A DNA stretch of 64,000 nt from Hydrangea macrophylla (Eukaryota; Streptophyta; Magnoliopsida; Cornales; Hydrangeaceae): NCBI GenBank assembly GCA_033977485.1, contig CM066991.1:130157999-130221998 (forward strand), given 5' to 3'. Of the stretch, positions 1-13,248 are shown one piece after another. The position numbers and the translations under genes are program-made. How positions within the stretch are numbered: position 1 is the first letter of the stretch; each line of letters starts with the position of its first letter. The notes beneath the pieces were generated by a model. The model saw only the letters and a program-made list of their open reading frames with translations, did not search any database and was not told the DNA's origin.

Positions 1-1844
1 TGTGCAAAAACAATGATCCAATTTGGAAAACAATATGATATTTATTCTTTTGCTCATGGCAGTTCAACTCTGAAACAGTACTATTTTGGATTTGATTCTT
101 TAATTTGGTTCCTTAATAATCTAGTGCATGTTTGAGTTTTTAAAGAAAACTAAGGCTTTGGCACCTAAACTGGAAAGTTGCTATATAGTATGGTTGTGAC
201 TATAACGTGTATAAACAGTTACATGTCTAACGAAGTTGTTTCAATTTTGAATTTTGTTACATCATATTTGTTCGTTAGAATTTGTTTGTCCTCCTTCATA
301 TGACTTATCTCCTTTTGTTTATCTTGAATAAGGCCTTTACATTCCGTTTCTATCACTCTATAAATTAGTTCATATGACTAGTCACGTCGTTTGGCATATG
401 CAAAGCCTCTGATCCGTTAAACAATGAAGATTCATATGAAAATAATTGGACACTAGTTGGTTAATATATATCATATATATGTCATTTTTACTTGATGAAC
501 ATGCTTCAAGAGTTTTAACATAATACTTGGGGTGTTTTATGACATTTTAAGAGTATCTTTAAATGTGGGGGTATTATATGTTAAGAACGTATGAGTAGTG
601 TATATTTTCCATATGAATATTTAGTAAATAGTATTTTATGGATTTGAAAAAATTGTTTGTATTGCTCTTGATTAATGTGGACTATATGAGTACATTAATA
701 AGTGATTATACATTGTGGATAATCATAATGTAAATTCTTAAGTAAGAAGAGAAAGTAAATATACTCTTCAATTTTGAAATAAATTTTGAAAATTAATTTA
801 TGCGATAACAAATATCTTGAGAGGATATTTTGGCACCAGTTTAATAGCATAACATTATAAGAATGAATGAAATCTATTTATAGTGGGGGTTAATCTTTTG
901 AGATTAAAAGAAGTTTGTGCGCTTTTGAAATAAAGTAATAGAATGACTGATGAATTAATTTGGAATAGCAGAGTTGTGGCCACAACTGAGTCATCTATTT
1001 CTTTATAAAGTGCGACTTCTAAGTGATTTGATCTGGAAGGCTTAGCAATGTCTATGGTGCTAAAGCTTTGGCATATTTGTCAAAGAAATAAAAATGTGAA
1101 GTAGTTAGCATAATTTTTGTTGGCAACATAGTTATTTGATCATGATAATGAATCAAGTAAGGAATTTTAAAGAATTTTATAGCTAGCTAATTGATTGGGT
1201 TGTGAAACCTATGTTGATAGAAGTCAAAAGGAGGCTGCAGTCCTTTGACTTTGTATAAAAAACATCTAGTGGAATAGGGCTGAAACTCGATTTTACATTA
1301 GTTACCGGTAATGGTAACCCGACCTTATTTTAGCACATCACTAATTTCAAGGTTTAATGGGTAATAACAAGTTACTGTTTTGTGACCGTTTGGGCACTGA
1401 GAAACTATTTATAGTCCATTCCAGGATGATCTGTGCTGACTGCTACGTTTTAGGAGGATGAGTTATATGCTCTTAATGAAGTTCAAAATTATCTCAAGTG
1501 TCTACAGTAGCAGGGACACATTGATGGAACTTCACCTATGTGAACATAAAAGTGGTGCCGCTTATAGCAAGAATTTGAGTTCATTCTTGTAAATGTTCAT
1601 GAAACCAGGATTAGCACATGGCCATAATAGTGCTAAAAGATAGGAAAGTCTCAAAAGAAGTTGGATAAATTCATGTGTGTGATATTTTCGGTTTTGACAT
1701 AAAGAAGATGTTTAATCGATTAGACACCATACACTTCGTTAAACCTTGAAATGTTTACACTAATTGAAGGTTTAAATCGAAAGATATTTTCTTGTATGCA
1801 TGTCTTTATACTTTAACTGACTAGTGGTTTTAATATTACAACCT
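1..1844. other. AT-rich stretch with no recognisable gene
   Basis: No open frame here resembles a protein I know. The stretch ends at a polypurine-tract-like sequence, so it may be the strongly decayed 3' internal part of an LTR retrotransposon, but no reverse transcriptase or RNase H motif survives that I can read. This is inference only. Confidence 0.3.
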
Positions 1845-2120
1845 AGTGGGGGATTGTTGTATATTTTAATATATATAATAATATAGTTTGTAATATAAAA
1901 TTGTACATAAATTGTTATTACTGTTTGTTTAGAGAAATTTGATAGACACCATTTAATGGGTGCCTTTTGGTTAAAGGTAGTGACCCTTTAAGAGGTGTCT
2001 ATGATACCTATTATGAAAATATGCATAGTAAAATGAAATAACCAAGTGGGTTATTCATTTTAGTATGTGGAAATTATCAAGCATACATTCTCTATTATTC
2101 TTTGTCAGTTAAAACCAATT
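1845..2120 (+). repeat. possible polypurine tract and start of a decayed LTR
   Basis: AGTGGGGGAT at 1845-1854 is followed directly by TGTTGTATATTTT, the usual layout of a plant Ty1/copia polypurine tract next to a 3' LTR that starts with TG. The right end of the LTR is a guess: no matching second LTR, CA end or target duplication was found in the window. Confidence 0.35.
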
Positions 2121-3327
2121 TATTAAAGACTTTCCTGAAAATCTGCAGAATTGCTATCTGATAGATTTTTCAGGCTTTGTTGTATTCTGGAGGGGATTTG
2201 CTAAAAACCCTGTAGCAAACTTTTTGTGAGTGGGGGCAAATAACTCCTTAAAGAAAGCGCTCCAAACGCTCCTCAAAGCTTTACAGGTTTTATGTTTATT
2301 TGTTGATTCTTCTTCCATGGCGACCCGACCCCAACATTTTCGATATCCCACCACCATCCTCGCCACTCCTGACCACCCCCCACCGCTCGATTGAACTCCG
2401 ACAACCACAAATATCTCGACTAAAGAATGCTTTTTTGCTTAATAAAATAATAAGAGTGAAATTTCACTTAAGATATTATCTTAAGAGAAATTTTAATTAA
2501 TGTTACTTACGTGGAATTTAACTTGATCAAACCTTAGGAAACTAAGAGCAAGCCTCCCAAAAGAATAGAAGTTTTTTTTTTTTTTTTTGAGAGACCAAAA
2601 GAATATATGTAAGAAACAAGAATTGGGTTAACTTTTATCAAAACAACAAAAAGGAAAAAAGTGTTAAAAACTTTTGTTTCCCTTCCTGTAAGAAAGGATG
2701 AAAAGTATATAAACGTTTAACGGAAAAAGAAAAACAAAATTGCGTCACACATGCAAGTAATGGTTAAATGTTGGTTTATGCGATAAGAGCATTAATGGTG
2801 GAGGTAAAATTAGCTTAAACTTAAACTAAGCTATGATATAGGAACTTAAGGAGGTCGTAGTGATGGACTTGGGGAAATGGTGTGGACAAAAGCGTTTGCG
2901 TCCAAACAATACATTCAAAACCGTTTTGGTTTTTTTTTTTTTTTTTTTTAATCCAAAAAAAAAAAAACTAAGACAACGGTTTGAAGAAAAGGAATAAAAA
3001 AATAAAAATAAAAATGTAAAAGAGATCAAACGGTTTTCAAAGCATCGTTTGGTTCCGCAATGGTTTTGTGTCAACCGTTTCACTATGAAATGGTTTTGTG
3101 TCAACTGTTTGCTTTCACAATAGCAAAATTTAAGGGTAGCACAAACTAATTCTACTGTCCTACCACACTTTAACTTTACCCTCTAAATTGTGATATATAT
3201 AATATAAATATATATAAATATAGGTACAAAAGTGCGTGTGAAATTGTCGAACCTGATCCGAAGTGTATAATCCCATTTGGCATAAATTAATCAATAATGT
3301 TAAAGGACACAAATATTTTACACAAAG
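2121..3327. other. AT-rich intergenic DNA, no gene seen
   Basis: Homopolymer runs (T at about 2573-2588, T then A at about 2931-2967) and short direct repeats; nothing coding is supported. Confidence 0.5.
3061..3120. repeat. two-copy 30-bp tandem repeat
   Basis: The unit beginning TGGTTTTGTGTCAAC occurs at 3061 and again at 3091 with a few differences. Confidence 0.7.
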
Positions 3328-3521
3328 GGTAATATTTGGGGTATAATTAAAGTCACAATCTTTTTTGCACAACCTCTATTTTGTGTCTATCTCTCTCCTA
3401 GTGGGCACTTTATCTCTCTTTTGGGTGGTACTGTGAGGTCCGGATAATTTCAGCGAACCCCACAATACCACCCAAAAGAGAAATAGAGTGTTTGTATAAA
3501 ATGTGTGCCCCAATGTTACCC
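3328..3521. mobile_element. MITE, family A (copy 1 of 3)
   Basis: An inverted-repeat element. The inner arms pair strongly (CTCTCTTTTGGGTGGTA near 3415 with TACCACCCAAAAGAG near 3467), and the outer ends GGTAATATTTGGGG and CCCCAATGTTACC are inverted versions of each other. Related copies lie at 37368-37530 and 41373-41521. The superfamily is not clear because I could not define a target duplication. It lies about 430-625 bp upstream of the TVP38-type start codon. Confidence 0.65.
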
Positions 3522-3559
3522 AAAATTAATTTGAGAGAGAGAACTCCGTATTTTAGATT

Positions 3560-3798
3560 TTTTTTTTTTTTGATACTTACTTGGATCCAGACCGGATACA
3601 CACACCCCACATTCACACACACTCCAGTCCCAATCCAACCCCAAAGCTCCACACTGGCCCACAACAAAGCCCAACAAGGGTCACTCATTCCGACTAAAAA
3701 GAATAATTGGGGGTCAAGTAACTGAGTCCCCTATAAAGATTCGAACCCTCTCCCTAGTCCCTTCCCACTGTAAAGAGAGAGACTATGCCAATTCGGCG
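3560..3798 (-). mobile_element. tRNA-derived SINE (Au-SINE-like)
   Basis: Read on the minus strand, the element starts near 3798 and carries a pol III A-box-like segment (TTGGCATAGTC) and a B-box-like GGGTTCGAATC, and it ends in a run of A (T run at 3560-3571 on the + strand). It is flanked by a perfect 12-bp target duplication, GTATTTTAGATT, at 3548-3559 and 3799-3810. The length of about 240 bp, the internal promoter boxes and the A tail fit plant tRNA-derived SINEs such as Au. It lies about 155 bp upstream of the TVP38-type start codon, in the promoter or 5' leader. Confidence 0.85.
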
Positions 3799-3952
3799 GT
3801 ATTTTAGATTGAATGGGCTAAAAGTTGAGAGAGACTCCATTTTCTAGTTCGGGGGTGCTAAAGTAAATCTGGAAAACCTAGGGGGCTTGTCGTTGAAGCA
3901 AAGCCATTACAGACGAGGAACAAGACGACGACCACGAGTGCAGGGGCTATCA

Positions 3953-6900
3953 ATGGCGTTCAATTGGGTCTCCTTTCTCAAAATCACACTCCTCATCGTC
4001 CTTCTCGCCGCCATTACCACCGCTTGCCTCACTCTCCCCATCGAAAAGGTCCTTCTTTCAGATTCTAGGTCTTCTTTCCTTTGTTTATCAATTTTCTTGG
4101 GTTTTCTTTGTTTATCCTTTTTGTGACAATTTGAGCTCTTTTTCGACATGGATTTTCTTGTTTGTATCGAATTTTTAACGGGCTAAGTGAGTGATGATTT
4201 AAACTGTTAGTATTTTATTGTTTCTCTCCTTTGGAAAAAAGTTTGTTTCGCATCAGGATTTGTCTTCTGACTTTTTTCAATAATTTGTATTTATTTATTT
4301 ATTTTTTGGTAGCTCAACAATTTATATTTTATTGCTTCATAACTTTAGTTTGGTTCAATTCTAGAGCAGGACTTGACTACTTGTTTATTTGGCGCGCTGG
4401 TATTTTCAATGATTAATTAATAAACTGTTTGGTTTCAATTCAATGATTGATTAATAAACTTTTTTTGTGCTATATTGATTATGGCATGACACATCACTCT
4501 CTTTGTCACTGGGTTAACGGATTAGTATTCTTATTGGTGAATTATTGCAGGAATTCACCTAAGCTTATGCTCAAGCTCAACTTGATTTTCCTTTTTAAAA
4601 AAAATAAAAAATAAAAAATACTGTTTTAAAAAATTCCCCTCTCCTAGAAGCCATTTGAATTTATATTAATAAGGTACAACCAGTTATGCAGAAAATAGTA
4701 CATCTAACTAATGTAATTGTTCTTAGTTCAAGTATGAGGTTGACTATATAGCTGAAACCTATCATGCCAGTTACTAAAAATTGAACTTCATTTCTTTTCA
4801 GTATCATGTTTTGGCCTGTGCTTTAGAACTGACCATCTTCCTCCCTCTTTTTGTAACATTGCTTTGGTAGTTAGAGCCAAGATATTAGGAACCCAAGACC
4901 TTGTTCATTGTAGCTGTATCAAACAATTATACCTTTTCCTTGTCTGTCATCGGTAGTCATCTTGGACATAGAAGTTATGTTAGGGCGGAGCTTGATTTTT
5001 GAGTTGGTCAGGTTTTAGTCATTGGACTTGGTATCGTTTCCTTAGTATACTTCCAAACATATGGGGTGGTCAGAGAGCCCCACAAGTTCGTCTTTACAAT
5101 GTTTCATTTCAGTGAACGGCTATTAACTGTTACATGTTGAGGATTATTACATGTTATGGCAGCGAGTAATTAGTATGTTATGGTTTGTTAATCAATATTT
5201 TAAATCTTTGGAGCTTTCATCCATTAGTTTATTTCTCTGTGCTTCTACTTGATTATTACATGTTATGGTATGTTATGATATCTAGATCTCCACTGTTACA
5301 ACAGTGGGGCATGGTTTGTCATTCAAGTAACTACTGGAATTCTTTCTGAATGTACGACAGCAATTACCATAAACGAAAATGTAAATGATAGGATGAAACT
5401 TTCGTTGTTAATCTAATTTGTTTTCTTTCGTTGCTATTGCTTCAATCAATCGAATTTATGCTCGTGAAAACGGAAACTTACTTTATTAAGGCTGATGCCC
5501 GTGCCCTGCCTAGTTATGGGGATCCAAAGTGACTAGCCTTGGTCTGGGAATACTGGCATCCATGTGAGACAATTCTTATTAGATAGGCATTCCTCTGATA
5601 TGTTTGGCCTGATGGAATTTGAATCATATGCTGGAAGCCTGGTAGTTTGTACGGGCGATTTTTATGTACTGTAATTTGATTTATACATTCGTTAATGTAT
5701 GAGTTGATATATGTTGTCCTGTTGTCCATTAATCTACTGCTATTTTGTTGCATATGGATATCCATTGGGTATAATTTATTGCACAGCGCGTTAAGATAAG
5801 CAAGAAGGAAGGGTGACAGGAGGTGGCATTAGTTAGGAGAGAGATGAAAAGAAAAAGAAAAATTATAATGATTCCTCACTAACCAATGAAGAGCTTGCTT
5901 ACAGAGCTTACATATCAAAGGGCGAAGGGAGAGTAGACGCATTTTTAAAGAGTAGCATTAAAACAGGAATGTAAAGTTTTTCTAAACCGTTATGTTTTGC
6001 TGCTCGAGGAGAAGAGAAAAAGGGTCCACAACCGCTGTGCAAGGCAAGGGTTACTTTCCTTTCCTTGCGTTTTTCTCTAAGCCCCTCAATCAAAATGAAG
6101 TGCTTGTATTTTCCTTGGGGCAAGCAGGTTGTGGTTTGAATGACCTGTCTTCAAAAGCTTTTGATATATTTATCAACTTGGCACTAATTGTTGCTACAGT
6201 ACTGATCATTTAAGGCCATGCGTACTTGAGAACTTCTTAGCCTTAAAAATTAAAATTAGTGGGTAATTACATTCTTCACAATTCAAATTTGGTGGAAATT
6301 TCACTTTTTCTACTATACCTTTACACTATGTTTGGATTGAGAGAACTGGAGAGAAGAGAAGAGGAAGAGAACCACTTTCTCTCCAGTTCTCTCGTTTGGA
6401 TAGTTAAGTTGGGAGAGAAGAGAACGTTAATGGAGAGAACTGGAGAGAAAGGGAGGAGAAAAAGAGCCCAAATTTGGTTCTCTCCAAATTGGAGAGATTG
6501 AGGAGAGAAGAGAAGAGATTGATAATAAAATATTTTTACAAAGACTATTACATCCCTGAATGTAGTTTAGTTTAATTTATATGGGAGGATAAAATAGTAA
6601 ATTAATTTGAAACCTTTCTCTGCTCTTCTCTTCTCTTATGAGAGTTAAACAAACAGGAGAATGTTATGTTTCTCTTCTCTTCTCTTCTCTTCTCCTCTCT
6701 CTATCCAAACAAGTTAGGCATAGTCATCCTTTCTCTTCTCTTCTCTCCAGTTCTCTCAATCCAAACATAGTGTTAATTTGAACAAATTGATTCCTGGACT
6801 TAAATATGTATTGTAGTAGTCTCGTCTTCTGACAACTTGCATAATGTGCTTGATGAAAAGAATTATAGATAATCAAATTAAAGACAGATTATAGTCCAAG

Positions 6901-9900
6901 GATGATTTATTTAAGTAGACGTATGGGACTCAAATGAGATTCATATCAAACTAGAAGAGAAAAACTATAATTTATCAAATCTCTTTGGTTTATCTTGTTA
7001 TATGGTGATTAAAGAATTGCTTCTTGCAGATATTGAAAGATTTCCTACTGTGGGTTGAGCAAGATCTTGGGCCTTGGGGTCCACTTGTGCTGTGAGTGAA
7101 CTTCAACTTCTCCTGTTGTGATGAATTGTGCAGCAAGTCTCTTTTATTATGGGTTGCTCTCATCAATATATTTCTGGTTTAGTATGGAGTGGACACTGGT
7201 TACCACTGTGGTGGGAATAGTGTAGACATGGATTTTTTTTTTAATATATATATATATATATGTATTTATTTTGGCTAGAGCATATTGAAAGGATTAGTTC
7301 CTGTCCAACAAGGCTACTTAACCTATTAAGAATGGTCCATGTAACATTGGAGAGTGGGGTATTGATCTCTATGTGTAGCATATAACTATCAACTTTTCGT
7401 GTATGTTCATATATTCTTCGGATTGCCAGTTATATGATTCTTTGGAGAAGACTGTTCATTTTGTCATCCGGTTTGTGGAGCAACTTAAATAGAGTTTTGA
7501 AGGCTTACACTACAGACTTGCAACTTATTTCAAAATCTTAGAGCTTCTTTAGCTCGCTGGTTAAATTGTTGTAACATTATCCTGTGATCTATCAATTAAT
7601 GGGGGCATCACTACCTTTCTTTGGCTAGAAACATGGGTTCAAACTCATGGAACAAAACAAACAAATGAATGGATCATGAGTGTCATTGTGCTCATTGCAT
7701 CTTGATTCATGGCAACCTAATAAGGTGTTATATATTAGGCATAAGCAAAATCTTACTTGAGCATTAGATTGGAACATCATATAATGTTTGTTACACTGAA
7801 CTTCTATTCCTTCTAACTCGTATATTCTGGGGAAACTTTGCAGGGCTGTTGCTTACATTCCTCTAACTATCCTGGCAGTTCCAGCTTCAGTACTTACAGT
7901 AAGAACCAAACACCTTTTCTAATATCCAGATCAGTTTTGTTGCCCTTTGATAATACTGATGAAATAACTTCATCACATTTTGTTGAATGATGGTTTCCCT
8001 CAATTTTCCAATTTGAAATTATTTGCTGACATTTTTACTTCGAACCATCAGGTTATATAGTTTATTGCAATTAACATGCAAGGTGCTCAGACTGATTAGT
8101 TGCCATGCCATTTTACCATGCAGCATCTCTTCAACGATTTACTCTACTACACTAATATGAATGTTTGGAATTGCACCTGTTATTCCATACACTCCCAATG
8201 TTTGATTTACGTGCACGAACTGTCCCTCTACCTCATTGATCTGTGTATTGCCCCTCTAGCAAGCAGTCAAGAATTATATGATGAGTGGAAAGGAGTTCTG
8301 ACCTACCGAATTATCCATGCGAGGTGGTATCCCACAGTGTCAGCACACCTGTTGTTTCTGTAGCTCCCAACACCCAGTCCAGCTATCTCCCTTCTGGACA
8401 TCGACTTTATTTACTACTTTTCCATTTTTAGTGAATTAAGAATGTACCATATTGGTTCATACCCAATGAAGATGGGTTTCCGTTCTCTGCTATTGATTTC
8501 TTTGAATAGCCTTCCTAGTTGCTATTGAGGGCATATACCTTAAATTTTCTTTTTTTGTTATTTTTGCTTTTATCTTCTTCCTCCTCTTTAATCTCGTGTT
8601 GTGTTCCTTAATTCCTGGGCCCCTTTTCCAGCTTGGTGGTGGCTATTTGTTTGGCTTGCCTGTGGGTTTTGTTGCTGATTCTATTGGTGCTACTGTTGGC
8701 GCAGTTGCGGCATTTATTCTTGGAAGAACGGTAAGTTTCAAAGAGCTATTGTTGGGATCCTATTATTATTCCATTATAGCTATATATACACACTTCGACA
8801 TTGGGTATTTATTTTTTCTTATATAAAACTCCATTCATAATACTCTTCAGTTATTATAGACAGATCTTCCCAAGTTAATAGAAGCAAATTCTCTCTATAA
8901 GATACGATAATAAACTCTCTCGGCATGCAGTCTTTTCAAAATTCAACTACTATTCTTCTTGTTGCCTTTTGAAAATCTTTTCTGCTGTGTGTTCTTTGAT
9001 TATCTTAAACTTGATCTTTTATCTAATTTTGTTGTGCTAATAATTACTTTACAATGTTCTGTATAGATTGGGAGGTCATTTGTTATTTCCAAGTTAAAGG
9101 ATTATCCACAGTTCAAGGCAGTTGCTATTGCAATTGAGAGATCTGGATTCAAGGTTTGCATTTATTTTGTAATTGATCAGGCTCCCAATTAGTTGTTTTT
9201 GATATGTGGAGTTACTGTTGTCTCCTAATATTAGGGCTATCTAATTGACTGATCAGCTCATTGTTAGAGAATATAAGAATTTTCCAATTGTTTGTCACAA
9301 TGTCACTAAAACAAGCAGGCTATTGTTATCGAATAACATGTCTTGACTACTAGTGCAATGATGAATGGTACCTTAGAGAATTCCTGTTTCATAGTTGACA
9401 AGTTCTGTTTGATTGTTTGTTTGAGAAGTTGTTATGTAGCATACTTTGGCTTAAATAATATTTTAGTTGGTATACATTTTTTATTCACTAATATTATCCT
9501 CTTTATGTTAATAAGTTTTAATTTTTTTCAATCTCATTGACAGATTGTCTTGCTGCTTCGGCTTGTTCCTTTGCTTCCATTTAATATATTGAATTACCTA
9601 TTGTCCGTGACTCCAGTTCCAATAGGGGAGTATATGCTGGCTTCATGGTTGGGAATGATGGTACGACTGTCCTCCTCCCTACTCACCATTACTTAAAAAG
9701 GACAGGAAAACAAGAATGAATACTATTTCCACCATGTTTCCATTGTGTTTTCTTCCATGTTTTTATGGCAACGGAAATTTCAAAATATAATCGTAGCTTA
9801 GGGAAAGAGAGAAGGGAAGTGTGAGACTCACAAAATACCAAAATTGTAATTTTTTTTTCTTAGTCTATTTATTTATTTATTTTTCTTCATATTTTCTTTA

Positions 9901-12008
9901 CTGTTTTCCTTATTAACCAAACAAATAAAAGTTCTTTCCTCGGTGTTTTCATTTCTTTCTTTCTTTCTTTCTTCTTCTTCTTCTTCTTATTTATTTATTT
10001 AGTATTTTCCCCCTAAATCCATGAGCCAAACATAGCCTAAAGATTTTTGATGCAAATGAATGTTTTGATGTTACTCAAATAATCACTATAAGCTTATGCA
10101 TAAATTTTAATCTCTAATAAACCCCTCATTTAAAAAGTTTTTTGATGATTGAGCCAGTTGTAACATACTCTCTCTCTCGCTGAACCATCGATGTGTATCT
10201 TTTATACTCGGTTAGTTAGTTTGCTCTGACTATTGTTGATGTATCTTGTATGATTCTTTGTACAGCCAATTACTCTTATGCTGGTATATGTTGGGACAAC
10301 TCTGAAGGATCTTTCTGATGTGACCCACGGATGGAATGAGTTTTCCAAAGCTCGTTGGGTAGGACTGTAGGAGCCATGTCATCTACTTTTATGTTTATTC
10401 ATTGTTTACAAAGCTAATTCCACAGTTCTATATTTCTTTATTTTTATTTTTTTTGCCTGATTTCAGTGAGACCAATTTTATTTATTATTTTTTAACTCTT
10501 CTAATAATTAATATAAAATAGGTCATATTTTTGGCTCGATAATTAATTCTTAATCCTTCCCCAATCCCACCCCTCATTTCCATAATATTTAGTGACCGTT
10601 TGTGTACACTTTATGCATAAATTTGACTGTCAACGACTCAACTTACATAACAGTCTATTAGTCGTGTTCATTTCTCGTAATGGTTGGAATAATCAATGAG
10701 AGATCTAAATGGGTGGCACTGCTTGTATATGCTGCTAAGATCAATTAGCCAAAAAATGTGCTTTAACTGAACGAGAGCTACTTTCAGTGGTCTTTTCTCC
10801 GACCATTTTGGTCGGTGAAGTTGAAACTGCTTTTCTGTTTCCTTTTTCTTTTTTCCTTTTCCTTTCCTTCTAGATCATTTGATTTTCTTATTTTTCTTGT
10901 TCTTACTGTATCTTTTTCTTTACCCATTTTGGTCGGTGAATTTTTTTTTTTTCCCCTTCCTTTGTGGATCATGGAGTTCCTCTTTCTCAGTTTTGACATT
11001 CTCCTTTATTGTCCTTGCAGGCATTGATTGTATTGGGCCTTGTGGTGTCTGGTGAGTTGAAGTTTACATATATTTTTGTCTCTTTAGCTTAGATTATATT
11101 GATACCTTTGATTCTCTACTTGCACCATATCTTTCTTTGGAAATCGAAACTTATGCTTATCAAAGAGTAGCAATGACAACCAAAATTTTGGCATTAGTTC
11201 TGATACTTAGCAACTTGATTGAAAGAAGTTACGAAATTCAAGAGGCAAGGATTATCTATATTTGATCGGAAGCATACAAAGATCAAATGAACTTGAGGTG
11301 AACACAATGGAGGGATAGTACTCAAGTTACAGTAGTACTTTAGTTATGGAGGAACTAGTCTCTAGACATTGTACACCTTTTATTTTATTTTGTCACAAGT
11401 TTATCATTTAGGTTTTTTCTGGTTATCTTTTACAATATGTAGTGAAAGTACAATCATTAAACACAGTGTCTACATTTGTAGAGTAGAAACTGTGATTAAA
11501 TGTGGTTCACATAGATGGAAAGAAAGAAAGTATTATCTTGTACTAAGGAGATAAAAAAAAATTGTATAAATTAAAATTTTACCACTCTTAAATTCTCTCT
11601 ATGAGATAGTAAATGATATATGGGAAGCGTAACTTATTGAAATTTATGGGTCATTTGGGAACTGCAAAAGTGATGCTTGTCATAGAATTGTGCCAAACGG
11701 CCCCTTATTGTTTATAGGATCAATGACCATATTAAGGGTAAAGTATAAATTGATATGTTAATTGGCATTCTTGAAATTCGTCATCTACAAAATACCAATT
11801 TTTTGTGAGTTCTTTTTGTGCAGTGGTTCTGATTGTCTGTGTTACTAAAGTTGCAAAGGCTGCTCTGGATAAGGCATTATCTGAGAACGAGGATACGGAT
11901 ATAATAATAGACTCGCCACAATTAGCCAATGTTACTGATCCACCCACCGATCTCCACCAGCCACTTATTGTTAAGATAGACCCGTCTCAAGAGAGCAATG
12001 AAAGTTGA
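3953..12008 (+). CDS. TVP38/TMEM64 family membrane protein (VTT/SNARE-associated Golgi domain), nine exons
   Basis: Exons as I read them: 3953-4048, 7030-7091, 7844-7898, 8632-8730, 9067-9153, 9544-9660, 10266-10358, 11021-11051 and 11824-12008. All are bounded by GT/AG and together give 825 nt, 274 aa. The first ATG of the leader was taken as the start. Residues about 10-28 form a signal-anchor-like hydrophobic segment. The VTT core follows: a Gly-rich GGGYLFG...GATVGAV...LGRT block (72-104), then LLLRLVPLLPFNILNYLLS (about 136-154), which carries the R-x3-P-x2-PF pattern typical of the family. More hydrophobic segments lie at about 173-185 and 203-222, and an acidic cytosolic tail ends the protein. 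The family (yeast Tvp38, human TMEM64, bacterial DedA relatives) consists of Golgi/ER membrane proteins linked to lipid handling; the exact plant function is not established. The sequence closely matches my memory of Arabidopsis At5g19070. Intron 1 (2,981 bp) holds a MITE. Confidence 0.93.
6324..6772. mobile_element. MITE with CACTA...TAGTG ends in intron 1 of the TVP38-type gene
   Basis: Terminal inverted repeats of about 35 bp (CACTATGTTTGGATTGAGAG... and its reverse complement) are flanked by TTA on both sides (6321-6323 and 6773-6775). The inside is rich in GAGAGAA/TTCTCTC and folds back further. A 3-bp duplication and CACTA ends fit CACTA elements; a TTA duplication also fits PIF/Harbinger (Tourist), so the superfamily is open. 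Confidence 0.75.
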
Positions 12009-12228
12009 AATTTAAAGGTCTGTGTAAATTCTTCGCTGGCGCCCTTCTTGAAAAGGCAAAAATACTCTTTTTTACGCATCACCTGTGAGCGATGCTTCTT
12101 GTCCTCCATCTGTACAGTTACATCATATATTACAGGTAGTATAACAAAAAATGGGTTATTTTGTGGGTGGGATTGTTCTCCAAATGTATGAATCTCTTAT
12201 CGTGTGAAGTTAATATTTGCTAAATTTT

Positions 12229-12234
12229 AATAAA
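12229..12234 (+). terminator. candidate polyadenylation signal (AATAAA) of the TVP38-type gene
   Basis: Canonical AATAAA about 220 bp after the stop codon, followed by T/G-rich sequence. Plant signals are loose, so this is only the best candidate. Confidence 0.45.
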
Positions 12235-12909
12235 CTGCGATGTTCCGTAGTAAACACCATGGTTTGTGGGGGTGTGTATTGATTGGTGTTCTTGTTAGTG
12301 CAATTATATTGATTTCCATTTTTGCCCTTTTCTTTGTATTGATTTCTCTGTTGAGTTCATTTTCTTTCGGGAACTTCACGTGACTACTTCTAAGGAGCAC
12401 CAAGGTTGTTTTTGCAATGACATTTTCGAATGCACTTTCAGCAATTGTTTTAAACTGTCTTGTTTAGTACGTAACATATTTTTTTTCCTGTCATGTTATA
12501 TTTACCAATATTGTATAGATTGGATAAAGGTATATGGTAAGAGTGATGCATGGGGTTCCAACATCTTTGGTGAGAATGCATTTTGAAGTTGTTCCAAACG
12601 CACCCTTTTAACAACCATCCACTCACCCACTGTTTCAGCCTGTTCTGTGGTCCTGTAGTTGTTCCAAACTTGCCTCATTGATCAACCAAATACTACTTGC
12701 TAAACCCTCATAGTGGATTGTGGGTCAGGTTTTGATATTGGTTGCTATTTTTTTTTTACCACAAAAGAAGAAGATGTTTTTGTTTGAGACTTGGAAGAAA
12801 AGTATAAACATCAAAAAGGCATGAATTCTAATGATGAAAGGTGAAGCAGCATCATTTGCAACTTCATCATCAAGTTTTTGAAAGCAATGTGGGTGCTTTA
12901 GGCTCCTTT

Positions 12910-12911
<2 letters not shown>

Positions 12912-12956
<45 letters not shown>
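12912..12956. repeat. (CT)n microsatellite
   Basis: About 22 uninterrupted CT units roughly 290 bp upstream of the start of the 157-aa gene, in its promoter or leader. CT/GA tracts are common in plant promoters and leaders. Confidence 0.95.
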
Positions 12957-12958
<2 letters not shown>

Positions 12959-13248
12959 AGTATATTTTTATATACACATATAAATATCCTGTGTGGACTT
13001 TGTGGGTCTGGGGACCCTTACCAATTCCTTAGCCAAAGGGCAAACATTAGTACAAATACAAAAGTTTCTACAGAAAATCTTTGTGTATTAGTCATATCTG
13101 TTATTTCTCCATAGAATCAGGAGTTCATATTCAGTGACTGACCTCTTGGATGACCCACATCTCAATGATCACAATCACCAGCTGCAAGCTTATAATATAA
13201 GAATACCCATATAATATGTATTGATGATATACAAGACATTTTGAAGAA

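Larger units (their letters stand above)
12009..13248. other. intergenic region between the TVP38-type gene and gene 2
   Basis: Contains the TVP38 3' UTR, with a probable polyadenylation signal, and the upstream region of the 157-aa gene with a CT microsatellite. No further gene is seen. Confidence 0.6.
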
